DNA of 8,708 nt from Alphaproteobacteria bacterium (lineage in GTDB: Bacteria; Pseudomonadota; Alphaproteobacteria; Micavibrionales; CSBR16-224), in contig SBHI01000095.1 in the NCBI GenBank assembly GCA_006226225.1, forward strand, positions 1-8,708. The letters are read 5' to 3'. The position numbers and the translations under genes are program-made. A model generated the notes under the pieces. The model ran no database searches and had not been told where the DNA came from. It saw only the letters and a program-made list of their open reading frames with translations. Below, in pieces: positions 1 to 7,120 of this stretch. The first letter of the stretch is position 1; each line of letters starts with the position of its first letter.

Positions 1-1895
1 AGGGAGCGTTCATTCGCCATCGGCAGACAGGTTTTCTGATCCGGACAAAATACGTCCAGAGGATCGATATAGGTGACAAGTGGTGACCGGACGGTTGCAA
101 AAACCTTTTCGATCGCTTCCCGCCTTTTGATGACATCATCATAGGGGCGTTTCAGCCCCTCCATATTTTTGCCAAAACGGTCATATTTCGCCAAAACGGA
201 TGGCACATCATATAAAAACGGCGGAACCTGTTTGATGACATAGACATGAATACCGCGCGCCGTTAAGGCGCGGATTGTGTTTTCAAAAGCATAGGCGAAG
301 CCGGCAATATCCGTTAGTTTTTCCCCGTCTTTGGTTGTCAGGCCGAATTTATTATCGAGAATTGTCTCGATGCTGTTTTCCTCCCAGCCCAGAATCGCAT
401 CCCAGCGGCCGACCAAGGCAACATATTTGATATCGTCTTCCTCAATAACGCCCAAAACGGCATCGTTGAACATTTTGCAGCGGTATTTATGCGGGAAGTC
501 AATGCGCAGCAAATCAAGTACGGGCGAACAGCCGCCGTAATAGGCATTCCATCCTGAAACACCGTGCTTTTCTCCCAGCACACTGGTCACATGCCCCATG
601 GCACGGCCGTGACTGTCACCCCATATCATAAAGCGTGGTTTCTCTTTTGACAGGTCGCCGATTTTGCACAAGGGATGTCCGTTCAACTGGTCGGCTTTGC
701 GCGATGTGCAGTATCTGGGAGCTTGTTCCTGATTGGTGGTGACATATTGCAGTGTGCTGCCCTCAAACCGGCTCGGCAGACCGTCGGTTTTGGAGCCGAT
801 GCCGCCGCATATGGCGATGACGACAAGTGCGGCAAAGGAGGTGATAAAGACGGATTTGCGCGAAATAATCCGTTTCCGGCGGCGCACGGGATTTTCAATG
901 AAGAAATAGGACAAGGTGGCCAGCGTAAAAACAGCCGCCAGCAAAGCCGTTATTTCCATCAAATCCGGCGCGCGGTTCAGTGTATAATGCACATACACCA
1001 AAAACGGCCAGTGGTATAAATACAAGCCATAGGAAATCAGGCCAATGCCGACAAAAATGCGGCCTGATAACAGTCGGTGCATCCATGTTTTATATTGCAC
1101 ATTTCCCCAAATCAGTAAGACCGTTCCCAAACAGGGCAGGATCGCCGCAGCGCCGGGAAAGGGGACGGTACGGTCATAGAGGAAAATCCCCGCGCCCATC
1201 AGCACAAATCCGGTCAGGCTGAGGATTTCGGCGGCAGTCTTTTTTAAAGGCACATGTTGCAAATAAAGACAGAGTAAAGCGCCTGCCAGCAATTCCCATG
1301 CACGGGTATGCAGCATATAGAAAGTCGCTTCGGGATAATCGCGAATGAAAACAAGGTTCATGCCGAGTGAGACGAGAAATAAAACAAAAATCCCGGCAAT
1401 CAGATTGCGTTTTTTTTGCACACCGAAAGATTGCACCAGTAAAATCACAAGAGGGAAGACAATATAGAATTGTTCTTCGACCGCAATCGACCATGTATGT
1501 AGCAGCGGCTTGATCATTGCCGAGCTTTCAAAATATCCGACATCTCCCAAAAAGGTGAAATTGGAAGAAAAAATGGCGATGCCGAACAGGGAGCGCCCAT
1601 AGAGGTCAAGATCATGCGGCATCAGTAAAATGACACCGGCAATTGTACTCAGCACGGCCATCACAGTCAGTGCCGGTAAAATCCGTCGCGCTCGCCGTTC
1701 ATAAAAATCGGCGATGGAAACGCGTTTTTCAGGGAAGTTGACTGTCAGGACGCCGGTAATCAGAAACCCTGAAATCACAAAAAAGATATCAACGCCGATA
1801 AAGCCGCCCGACAGCAATTGGGAATCGAAATGGAACAGTATCACTGCCATAACGGCAATAGCGCGAAGCCCATCAATGAAGGAGTGATACGTCAT
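1..1895 (-). CDS. OafA/YrhL-type membrane O-acyltransferase with C-terminal SGNH domain (partial, 3' end beyond window)
   Basis: An uninterrupted minus-strand frame of 631 codons starts with ATG at 1895 and leaves the window at base 1 without a stop. The N-terminus carries the acyltransferase-3 signature: DGLRAIAV (residues 8-15), a candidate catalytic His22 in LFHF, and GVDIFFVISGFLIT (34-47). The family block HTWSIAVEEQFY lies at 133-144. Many hydrophobic segments follow, the last near 348-367. An extracytoplasmic SGNH hydrolase-like domain follows, with nucleophile motif GDSH at 426-429 (Ser428). The Asp-x-x-His that completes the SGNH triad normally lies near the C-terminus and is presumably just outside the window. 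Proteins of this architecture move acyl groups (often acetyl) across the inner membrane onto O-antigen, peptidoglycan or other glycans; the acceptor cannot be told here. The start is 15 bases after the methyltransferase stop, so the two are probably co-transcribed. An AAAGAG stretch lies upstream of the ATG. Confidence 0.93.
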   Translation of the reverse strand, partial: MTYHSFIDGLRAIAVMAVILFHFDSQLLSGGFIGVDIFFVISGFLITGVLTVNFPEKRVSIADFYERRARRILPALTVMAVLSTIAGVILLMPHDLDLYGRSLFGIAIFSSNFTFLGDVGYFESSAMIKPLLHTWSIAVEEQFYIVFPLVILLVQSFGVQKKRNLIAGIFVLFLVSLGMNLVFIRDYPEATFYMLHTRAWELLAGALLCLYLQHVPLKKTAAEILSLTGFVLMGAGIFLYDRTVPFPGAAAILPCLGTVLLIWGNVQYKTWMHRLLSGRIFVGIGLISYGLYLYHWPFLVYVHYTLNRAPDLMEITALLAAVFTLATLSYFFIENPVRRRKRIISRKSVFITSFAALVVIAICGGIGSKTDGLPSRFEGSTLQYVTTNQEQAPRYCTSRKADQLNGHPLCKIGDLSKEKPRFMIWGDSHGRAMGHVTSVLGEKHGVSGWNAYYGGCSPVLDLLRIDFPHKYRCKMFNDAVLGVIEEDDIKYVALVGRWDAILGWEENSIETILDNKFGLTTKDGEKLTDIAGFAYAFENTIRALTARGIHVYVIKQVPPFLYDVPSVLAKYDRFGKNMEGLKRPYDDVIKRREAIEKVFATVRSPLVTYIDPLDVFCPDQKTCLPMANERS

Positions 1896-1910
1896 TGTGA
1901 AAAATGCTCT

Positions 1911-2672
1911 TTATACCGGCAGGAAAATAAAATTGAAGATATAGTTTTTGCGGTCTGCACGGTCTTTGAAATGTGTTGCGGCATCCAGACGGTTGAAAGG
2001 GGTCAGTTGTCCCTGGCGCAGAGCAAGACAAGTGTATCCGTAGCTATCGCAGACATCGGCAATCATATCCGATAGAGGTTTGTCATTGTGGATTTCTTCG
2101 ATTTCCACCAGCAGATTGGGGCGCTGTGTTTTCAGGACATTTGCGGCACCTTCTAGAACCTGCATTTCAAAGCCTTCGACATCGATTTTGATAAAGCCGA
2201 TATTGTCGACACCGCAATCATCCAGTTTCTTGGTTTCGACAGAAACAGTTTTGTGATCGGCATCGAAACTGCGAGCTTTCAGCGAACCGCCCTGATTGGA
2301 AAACCCGGCGGCAGTGCGGGGAATGCGCAAATCAAACTGTCCGTTTTCATTGCCGATGGCAATGGGGGACGTCTTGATCTTGTCTTTTCCCCATGCGGAA
2401 AGAATATCGAACATTTTCGGATTGGGCTCAAATGCGTAAACGGCGCGGCTGTATGGCAGCATCGCATAGGCGTAAACGCCTTTATTCGCACCGATATCCA
2501 GGCTTGTTTTTTCCGGATGGCACAAAAATGGCACCAGCCCGATTTCCTTTTCGCCGCGGCGCAGCTCTTTTGCATGCAGGCGCTTGATATAGACTTGCGG
2601 CGGCAGCAGGTATTTTTTTAGCTTTTCCTCAAAGTTCAGAGGCGGTGTCCATGTTTCGCCCTGTTGTTCCAT
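1911..2672 (-). CDS. FkbM-family SAM-dependent methyltransferase
   Basis: A 253-residue class I methyltransferase. The SAM-binding motif I is DIGANKG (residues 59-65), the acidic motif after the second strand is FEPNP (81-85), and the FkbM-specific block KIDVEGFE sits at 162-169, followed by LLVEIEE (187-193). FkbM enzymes usually O-methylate sugars or other hydroxyl groups; the substrate is not visible. The reading frame can be extended to a TTG at 2702, giving 263 residues. I prefer ATG at 2672 because GGAG lies 9 bases before it, whereas the TTG has no ribosome-binding site and falls about where a predicted transcript would begin. The gene ends with TAA 15 bases before the OafA-type acyltransferase, which suggests one operon for modifying the same surface glycan or lipid. 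It is probably cytoplasmic, as no signal peptide or membrane segment is seen. Confidence 0.9.
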   Translation of the reverse strand: MEQQGETWTPPLNFEEKLKKYLLPPQVYIKRLHAKELRRGEKEIGLVPFLCHPEKTSLDIGANKGVYAYAMLPYSRAVYAFEPNPKMFDILSAWGKDKIKTSPIAIGNENGQFDLRIPRTAAGFSNQGGSLKARSFDADHKTVSVETKKLDDCGVDNIGFIKIDVEGFEMQVLEGAANVLKTQRPNLLVEIEEIHNDKPLSDMIADVCDSYGYTCLALRQGQLTPFNRLDAATHFKDRADRKNYIFNFIFLPV

Positions 2673-2708
2673 CAGGAGGCTCTCCGGTCGATGATTTTTC
2701 AAACTATC

Positions 2709-2737
2709 TGTATAGACGGATTGCGGGCTTTCGTCGA
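2709..2737 (-). promoter_or_regulatory. Candidate sigma70-type promoter for the methyltransferase-acyltransferase operon
   Basis: On the minus strand a -35-like TCGACG (2732-2737) and a -10-like TATACA (2709-2714) are separated by 17 bases; each matches consensus at 4 of 6 positions. Transcription would start near 2702, leaving about 30 bases of leader before ATG 2672. This is a match by eye only and is moderate in quality. Confidence 0.4.
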
Positions 2738-2752
2738 CGTTTTTTTGCCGGA

Positions 2753-2781
2753 TTGTCTTTTACACGCAGGCTTTGTATAGT
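2753..2781 (+). promoter_or_regulatory. Candidate sigma70-type promoter for metY
   Basis: TTGTCT (2753-2758) and TATAGT (2776-2781) are spaced by exactly 17 bases, a good housekeeping-type promoter. The predicted start near 2788 leaves only about 43 bases of leader, ending in AAGGAG (2816-2821) nine bases before the ATG at 2831. The leader is too short, and lacks conserved blocks, for the known SAM riboswitches often found before methionine genes. Confidence 0.6.
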
Positions 2782-2830
2782 CTTTGCAAAATGAACAATA
2801 AAAATAGAAACAGAAAAGGAGAAACAGCAA

Positions 2831-4138
2831 ATGGGCACGAAAAAAGACATGCAAGGCTTTTGTACGCAGGCGGTTCACGCAGGATATGCGCCTGACAGTG
2901 AAACCGGTGCGCTGGTTCCCGATATCTCCCAGAATGTGTCTTTTTATTTTACCAGTGCCAATGACGCTGCCGAGAAATTCAGCTTGTCGCGTCCCGGCTT
3001 CTCTTATTCGCGCCTGACCAATCCGACCGTTGCTGCATTGGAGAAAAAACTGGCCGCACTGGAAGGCGGAGCAGGGGCAACCTGTACGGCATCCGGCCTT
3101 GCTGCACATCAGATGCTGCTGTTTGCGCTGATGAATAGCGGTGATGAATTTGTTGCATCCTCCCGTCTTTACGGCGGCACTTATAACCAGTTCCGCAACA
3201 GCTTCTCCCGCAGTTTCGGCTGGCAATGTCGTTTTGCCGATCTGGGCGATATCGACAGTTTCAAACGCGCGGTCACGGAAAAAAGCCGCGCGATTTTTAT
3301 TGAAAGCCTGTCAAACCCCTCCGGTGCGATTGCAGATATCGAGGCGATTGCGCGTGTTGCGGAGGAAGCGGGCATTCCGCTGATTGTCGATAACACGATT
3401 GCCACCCCTTATCTGTGTCGTCCTTTCGACTGGGGCGCCTCTATTGTGACGTATTCCACGACGAAATATCTGAACGGCCATGCCAATGCGATGGGCGGAG
3501 CGGTGATTGACAGCGGTAAATTCGACTGGTCGCAGAATGATAAATTTCCTGCCTTGTCCAAACCCGATGAAAGCTATCACGGGCTGGCCTTCCACAAAGA
3601 GTTTAAGGAAATGGCACTGACCTATTACTGCCACGCCGTCGGTTTGCGTGATCTGGGTGCGTGCCAGCAACCGCTGAACGCGTTTTTGACCTTTACAGGG
3701 CTGGAAACGCTGGGGCTTCGTATGGAGCAGCATTGTAAAAATGCGTTGGCTGTGGCGCGCCATCTTGAACAACATCCCGATGTGGCATGGGTCAGCTATG
3801 CCGGGCTGGACGGCAGTCCTTATAAACCGATGGCTGACAAATATTTGAACGGACGTGCCAGCGGTGTCTTTACCTTTGGTGTGAAAGGCGGTTTTGATAC
3901 GGCTGTTGACCTGGTCGGTAATGTAAAACTGTTCCGTCATGTCGCCAATATCGGCGATACGCGCTCATTAATCATTCATTCTGCATCAACGACACATTCA
4001 CAGTTGACGGAAGAACAGCAGTTAAAGGCGGATGTGCGTCCCGAAGGATTGCGCGTGTCCATCGGTATTGAAGATGCGGCGGATTTGATCGCTGATCTGG
4101 ATCAGGCGCTGGCAGCGGCAACACAGAAGGCAGCCTGA
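2831..4138 (+). CDS. metY: O-acetylhomoserine sulfhydrylase (O-acetylhomoserine aminocarboxypropyltransferase), PLP enzyme
   Basis: A 435-residue fold-type I PLP enzyme of the Cys/Met metabolism family. It replaces the acetyl group of O-acetylhomoserine with sulfide to give homocysteine, the direct sulfhydrylation route to methionine. Visible family blocks are YSRLTNPT (59-66), YGGTY (114-118) over the cofactor, the cofactor-binding VDN (186-188), and YSTTKY (208-213), where Lys212 should form the Schiff base. The length fits the MetY subgroup (about 430 residues) better than MetZ or MetB (about 380-400), so O-acetylhomoserine is the more likely substrate; O-succinylhomoserine cannot be excluded. 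The start is well supported by AAGGAG nine bases upstream and a strong promoter. The gene stands alone on the plus strand and converges on the terC-family gene with a 5-base gap. No methionine-specific regulatory element is recognised. Confidence 0.93.
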   Translation: MGTKKDMQGFCTQAVHAGYAPDSETGALVPDISQNVSFYFTSANDAAEKFSLSRPGFSYSRLTNPTVAALEKKLAALEGGAGATCTASGLAAHQMLLFALMNSGDEFVASSRLYGGTYNQFRNSFSRSFGWQCRFADLGDIDSFKRAVTEKSRAIFIESLSNPSGAIADIEAIARVAEEAGIPLIVDNTIATPYLCRPFDWGASIVTYSTTKYLNGHANAMGGAVIDSGKFDWSQNDKFPALSKPDESYHGLAFHKEFKEMALTYYCHAVGLRDLGACQQPLNAFLTFTGLETLGLRMEQHCKNALAVARHLEQHPDVAWVSYAGLDGSPYKPMADKYLNGRASGVFTFGVKGGFDTAVDLVGNVKLFRHVANIGDTRSLIIHSASTTHSQLTEEQQLKADVRPEGLRVSIGIEDAADLIADLDQALAAATQKAA

Positions 4139-4143
4139 CGAGC

Positions 4144-5256
4144 CTAGGCTTTACCTTTCGCAGAAGCTGTTTTTGATTTTTTTGTCTGCGCTTTCTTGCG
4201 TGCGGCTTTTTTGCGTTTTGCCGCGTGCTCTTTCCGGTGTTCTTCTTCCAAGCGTTCCTCGACTTCCTCTTCGATATCATGTTCGATACGTGCGGGCATC
4301 AGGACAGACATCGCAACGCCGGAAACCAGAACTCCCAGCGTGATACCGAGCGAGAACAGGGAATCGACCTTGCCGAAATAATGCGCATAGAAAACCTTAC
4401 CGCCGATAAAGACCAGCACAACTGAAACCGCTGGCTGCAGGAAACGGAACTGGTTTACCATTGCCGCCAGCAAGAAATAAAGCGTCCGAAGGCCGAGAAC
4501 GGCAAAGATATTACTGGTGAACACCACAAAGCTGTCGGTTGTAATGGCAAATACGGCCGGAATACTGTCGACCGCAAAAACGACATCGACAAGTTCAATC
4601 GTAATCAGTGCGAGTAGGAGCGGTGTGGCGAAAACGACTTTTTCGCCTGTTTTAGCGCTTTCCTTTTTTACCAGAAAATCATGACCATGCAAATCGCGTG
4701 TGACGCGCATATGTTTTTCAAGAAACTTTACGATACGGCTGTTCTCGATATTGTCTTCCTCGTCATCACCGACAAGCAGCATCTTAACCCCGCTATAGAT
4801 CAGGAAGGCACCGAAGATTAAAAGCACCCATCCGAATTCATGGATCAGGGCCGCACCTGCGGTAATCATGATACCGCGCAACAGTACAACACCCAGGATG
4901 CCCCAGAACAGCACGCGGTGCTGATATTCGCGCGGAATTTTGAAATAGGCAAAAATGACGGAAATCATGAAAATATTGTCAATCGACAGGCTGTATTCGA
5001 CAAGATAGCCGGTATAGAAATCCAGCCCCGCCTCGTTGCCTTTGCTGTGCCAGACCCAGGCACCGAAAACCACGGCAAGCGTGATATAGATGGAGCTCAT
5101 GAACAGGCTTTCTTTATAGCCAATTTCGTGGTCTTTGCGGTTGAAAAGGCCAAGATCGAAAACAAGAATGGCAAGAACCAGTCCAAGGAAAACAGCCCAG
5201 AACCAGAGCGGTGTTCCGAAAACGATTTGCTGTAAAAAGCCCGGCGAAAGCTCCAT
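4144..5256 (-). CDS. TerC/Alx-family integral membrane protein
   Basis: A 370-residue inner-membrane protein of the TerC family, which includes Alx and the tellurite-resistance TerC; several members are linked to manganese export. About nine hydrophobic segments can be drawn (approximately 15-35, 53-72, 86-106, 115-137, 142-162, 209-233, 241-266, 275-296, 299-320). Family motifs with conserved acidic residues in the membrane are SIDNIF (91-96) and ELVDVVFAVDSIP (221-233). After the last segment comes a strongly acidic helix (325-340) and then a Lys/Ala-rich tail (341-370), longer and more charged than the core family needs. ATG at 5256 is preceded by GGAG with a 10-base spacing. The gene lies downstream of proS on the same strand after 146 bases that hold a structured element. 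The function (Mn2+ efflux, or metal or alkaline stress) is inferred from family only; no terA/D/E/Z genes are present. Confidence 0.92.
   Translation of the reverse strand: MELSPGFLQQIVFGTPLWFWAVFLGLVLAILVFDLGLFNRKDHEIGYKESLFMSSIYITLAVVFGAWVWHSKGNEAGLDFYTGYLVEYSLSIDNIFMISVIFAYFKIPREYQHRVLFWGILGVVLLRGIMITAGAALIHEFGWVLLIFGAFLIYSGVKMLLVGDDEEDNIENSRIVKFLEKHMRVTRDLHGHDFLVKKESAKTGEKVVFATPLLLALITIELVDVVFAVDSIPAVFAITTDSFVVFTSNIFAVLGLRTLYFLLAAMVNQFRFLQPAVSVVLVFIGGKVFYAHYFGKVDSLFSLGITLGVLVSGVAMSVLMPARIEHDIEEEVEERLEEEHRKEHAAKRKKAARKKAQTKKSKTASAKGKA
4159..4197 (+). terminator. Weak candidate terminator for metY inside the end of the terC-family gene
   Basis: Arms CGCAGA (4159-4164) and TCTGCG (4185-4190) form a 6-bp stem around a 20-base T-rich loop, followed by CTTTCTT. 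The long loop and broken T-tract make it a poor intrinsic terminator. The T-richness is explained at least partly by lysine codons of the opposite-strand gene. Confidence 0.2.
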
Positions 5257-5278
5257 AAATAAACTGCTCCGTCGTTAT

Positions 5279-5360
5279 TATCCGTCAATCGGGAATAGGG
5301 CATCCGCAGAAAATAAGCGGCTGCCTGATACCATCCAGACCTCATCATAATAGACGGATA
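5279..5360 (-). promoter_or_regulatory. Structured region upstream of the terC-family gene: 8-bp inverted repeat enclosing a hairpin
   Basis: On the minus strand TATCCGTC (5353-5360) is the exact reverse complement of GACGGATA (5279-5286). The two arms enclose a second, stronger hairpin (5299-5325), and the Shine-Dalgarno GGAG (5267-5270) lies directly after the second arm. This could be a regulatory RNA leader. Alternatively the outer arms could be a DNA operator, because a TATTAT -10-like hexamer (5347-5352) would start transcription after the first arm. I do not recognise the conserved blocks of the yybP-ykoY manganese riboswitch, which is known upstream of alx and other TerC-type genes. 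Confidence 0.35.
5299..5325 (-). repeat. Perfect two-part hairpin (4+4 bp) in the terC leader
   Basis: Minus-strand GGCA and TGCC, a G/A mismatch, then CCGC and GCGG close on a 9-base A/T-rich loop. The stem is GC-rich and should fold stably in RNA. It is not followed by a T-tract on the minus strand, so it is not an intrinsic terminator. It lies 43 bases or more before the terC start. Confidence 0.5.
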
Positions 5361-5378
5361 TTAAAAAAAGATGTACGG

Positions 5379-5400
5379 AAAAGTCATGCCGGTGTGGCAT
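5379..5400 (-). terminator. Weak candidate terminator after proS
   Basis: Just after the proS stop, minus-strand ATGCC (5396-5400) pairs with GGCAT (5386-5390) around a 5-base loop and is followed after three bases by TTTT (5379-5382). A run of seven T lies further on (5363-5369). The stem is only 5 bp, so read-through into terC is possible. Confidence 0.3.
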
Positions 5401-5402
5401 CG

Positions 5403-6677
5403 TTATTTTGTGCTTCGCGCAGGTGCAATATCACCGATTTGCTCCAGGGGCAGAATATGGCTGTCGCTTTCCGTCCGTTTTTTCCATTCAAAGCAGTTGT
5501 CCGCCAGCGTCTTTTTACCAAGGATAATGCGGTGCGGCAGCCCGATCAGGTCGGCATCTGCCAGTTTTTCTCCCGCCCGTGCGTCACGGTCGTCATACAG
5601 AACGGAAACGCCTGTATCGCAAAGCTGCTGATAGATATTTTCGCATTTCTCCAGATCTGCCGCATCATTGACCAGTGACACCAGATGGATGTGATAGGGC
5701 GCAATCTGTTCCGGCCATACAAGACCGTTATCATCGCTCAGACATTCGGCAATGGCACCCATAACGCGGCTGGGGCCGATACCGTAGCAGCCCATCACGG
5801 GAAATTTCTGACTACCATCCGCATCGGTAAAACCGGCGTTGAAAGATGCGGCAAAGCGCGTGCCGAGCTTAAAAATATTGCCGACCTCAATGGCTTTCAC
5901 CTCTTCCAGCTTTTTCTCGTCACCGGGCTTGTAACCCGGTATCAGTTCGGCCAGCACTTCCCGGTCATCAATAATCTCTTTATTAATGGCGATATCCGTT
6001 TCCGGCACGCGGTAGATTACATCTTCGCCATAAGGGGTAACGGTCTGGAATTCATGTGAATATTTGGAAAAAATCCCGCCCGATGCATAGGTCAGCAGCG
6101 TAATATCCCCTAATCCGCAGCGTTGAAAAATACGGTGATAGGCCGCCGTTGCTTCCTCATAAAACGCATCCAGATCATCCTGTCCGTTATGAAAGGAATA
6201 AAGATCTTTCATGCGGAATTCGCGCCCACGAAGCAGCCCTGACTTTGCCCGCGCCTCATTGCGGAATTTTGTTTGTATTTGATAAACCGCTTTTGGTAGA
6301 TCGCGGTAGGATTGTATAAATCCTGCCATCAGTGGTGTGACGACTTCTTCATGCGTCGGGCCAAGCGCCAGATCACGGTTGCCCGCGCCTTTCAGCTTGA
6401 ACAGAATATCGACCTTGTCCCAGCGTCCGGTTTTTTCCCAGATATCTTTGGGCTGCAAGGCAGGCATCAGGATTTCTTGCCCGCCGATGCCGTTCATTTC
6501 ATCGCGGATGATATTCTCGATATTATTCAGCACCCGCATTCCGAGCGGTAAAAAGGAATATACCCCTGCCATCAAACGGCCGATATAACCCGCCCGCGTC
6601 AAAAACTGCGCGTTGCGGCTGACATCGCTGTCACTGGTCTGTTTCTGTGTTTTTGTGCTTAGCTGCGATAATCTCAT
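5403..6677 (-). CDS. proS: Prolyl-tRNA synthetase, short form without editing insertion
   Basis: A 424-residue class IIa aminoacyl-tRNA synthetase that charges tRNA-Pro with proline in the cytoplasm. The TxE-type motif is THEE (108-111). Class II motif 2 spans about 138-158, beginning FRNEARAK, and motif 3 is GCYGIGPSRVMGA (296-308). The C-terminal anticodon-binding domain runs from about 328, with YDDRDARAGEK at 361-371. Only about 140 residues lie between motifs 2 and 3, so the INS editing domain of E. coli-type ProS is absent, as is normal in alphaproteobacteria. The block ASGGIFSKYSHEFQT (198-212) replaces the usual G-GS-SHEF form. The frame extends upstream to 6758, but I choose ATG at 6677 because AGGA lies 8 bases before it and MRLSQ matches the normal N-terminus of the family. 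The stop is TAA at 5403-5405. Confidence 0.95.
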   Translation of the reverse strand: MRLSQLSTKTQKQTSDSDVSRNAQFLTRAGYIGRLMAGVYSFLPLGMRVLNNIENIIRDEMNGIGGQEILMPALQPKDIWEKTGRWDKVDILFKLKGAGNRDLALGPTHEEVVTPLMAGFIQSYRDLPKAVYQIQTKFRNEARAKSGLLRGREFRMKDLYSFHNGQDDLDAFYEEATAAYHRIFQRCGLGDITLLTYASGGIFSKYSHEFQTVTPYGEDVIYRVPETDIAINKEIIDDREVLAELIPGYKPGDEKKLEEVKAIEVGNIFKLGTRFAASFNAGFTDADGSQKFPVMGCYGIGPSRVMGAIAECLSDDNGLVWPEQIAPYHIHLVSLVNDAADLEKCENIYQQLCDTGVSVLYDDRDARAGEKLADADLIGLPHRIILGKKTLADNCFEWKKRTESDSHILPLEQIGDIAPARSTK

Positions 6678-6795
6678 GGCAACTATCCTATAGAAGCCTT
6701 CCTGAAAAAGTAAAGCGGGATTGTCTGTTTTGCCCTGTCCAAGCATGGGAAACATCATTAGACTGAAATGTGAGGAACAGGAAAGGATGCCCCCG

Positions 6796-7119
6796 ATGAT
6801 TTATAAGCTGATGCGCAAACTGGCGAAACCGCTGGAAGATGCCGCGATTGACACCGCCAGTGACCTGACAGCAAAAACCGCCAAGAAAACGGCTGATAAA
6901 AGTGTCGAGGCCGGTATCGACAGCTTCTTCAAAGGGCTTGATTACGCCGCCAAACGCACACGTGAGAAAACCGAACATGCCGGTGCTTATGCGCTCTATT
7001 GCCTAAAGGGTGGGTTGGTGACGGAGTTTAAAATCTCCGCACAACGGATACAAAAAACCGCGCAAGACATCCATCAAACGCGCAAAAAGAAGCTGAAACA
7101 GCCATCCCGCAAAAAATAG
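6796..7119 (+). CDS. Small basic helical protein of unknown function
   Basis: I do not recognise this 107-residue protein. It is rich in Lys, Ala and Thr, should be largely alpha-helical (residues 10-62 look amphipathic), has one mildly hydrophobic stretch (61-75) and ends in a very basic tail with RKKKLKQ and PSRKK. No signal peptide or clear transmembrane segment is seen. The frame stays open back to 6721, with ATG at 6787 and 6796. I choose 6796 because AAAGGA (6782-6787) sits 8 bases before it, whereas the same signal is too close to 6787. It is divergent from proS and converges on the TerB-like gene with one base between stop codons. Nucleic-acid or membrane-surface binding would fit the charge but is a guess. 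Confidence 0.65.
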   Translation: MIYKLMRKLAKPLEDAAIDTASDLTAKTAKKTADKSVEAGIDSFFKGLDYAAKRTREKTEHAGAYALYCLKGGLVTEFKISAQRIQKTAQDIHQTRKKKLKQPSRKK

Positions 7120-7120
7120 C

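Noticed and set aside
675..1019. Plus-strand open frame of 114 codons
   Set aside because: Antisense to the continuous OafA-type acyltransferase frame.
2782..2830. SAM riboswitch before metY
   Set aside because: The leader is only about 43 bases with an A-rich sequence and no paired stems or conserved core.
2699..3226. Minus-strand open frame of 175 codons over the metY promoter and 5' half
   Set aside because: It lies opposite the well-supported metY, has low-complexity Cys/Phe-rich stretches and no recognisable domain: an antisense shadow.
3311..3940. Minus-strand open frame of 209 codons inside metY
   Set aside because: Fully antisense to a conserved enzyme; the protein looks like a codon mirror and has no family features.
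5279..5360. yybP-ykoY manganese riboswitch upstream of terC
   Set aside because: The conserved GGGGAGUA-type and CUACC-type blocks are not visible; only generic stem pairing is seen, so it is reported as an unclassified structure.
6678..6795. Promoters in the proS / small-protein divergent spacer
   Set aside because: Only poor matches found (for example TGTCCA with TAGACT on plus, and TATAGG overlapping the proS ribosome-binding site on minus); not strong enough to list.
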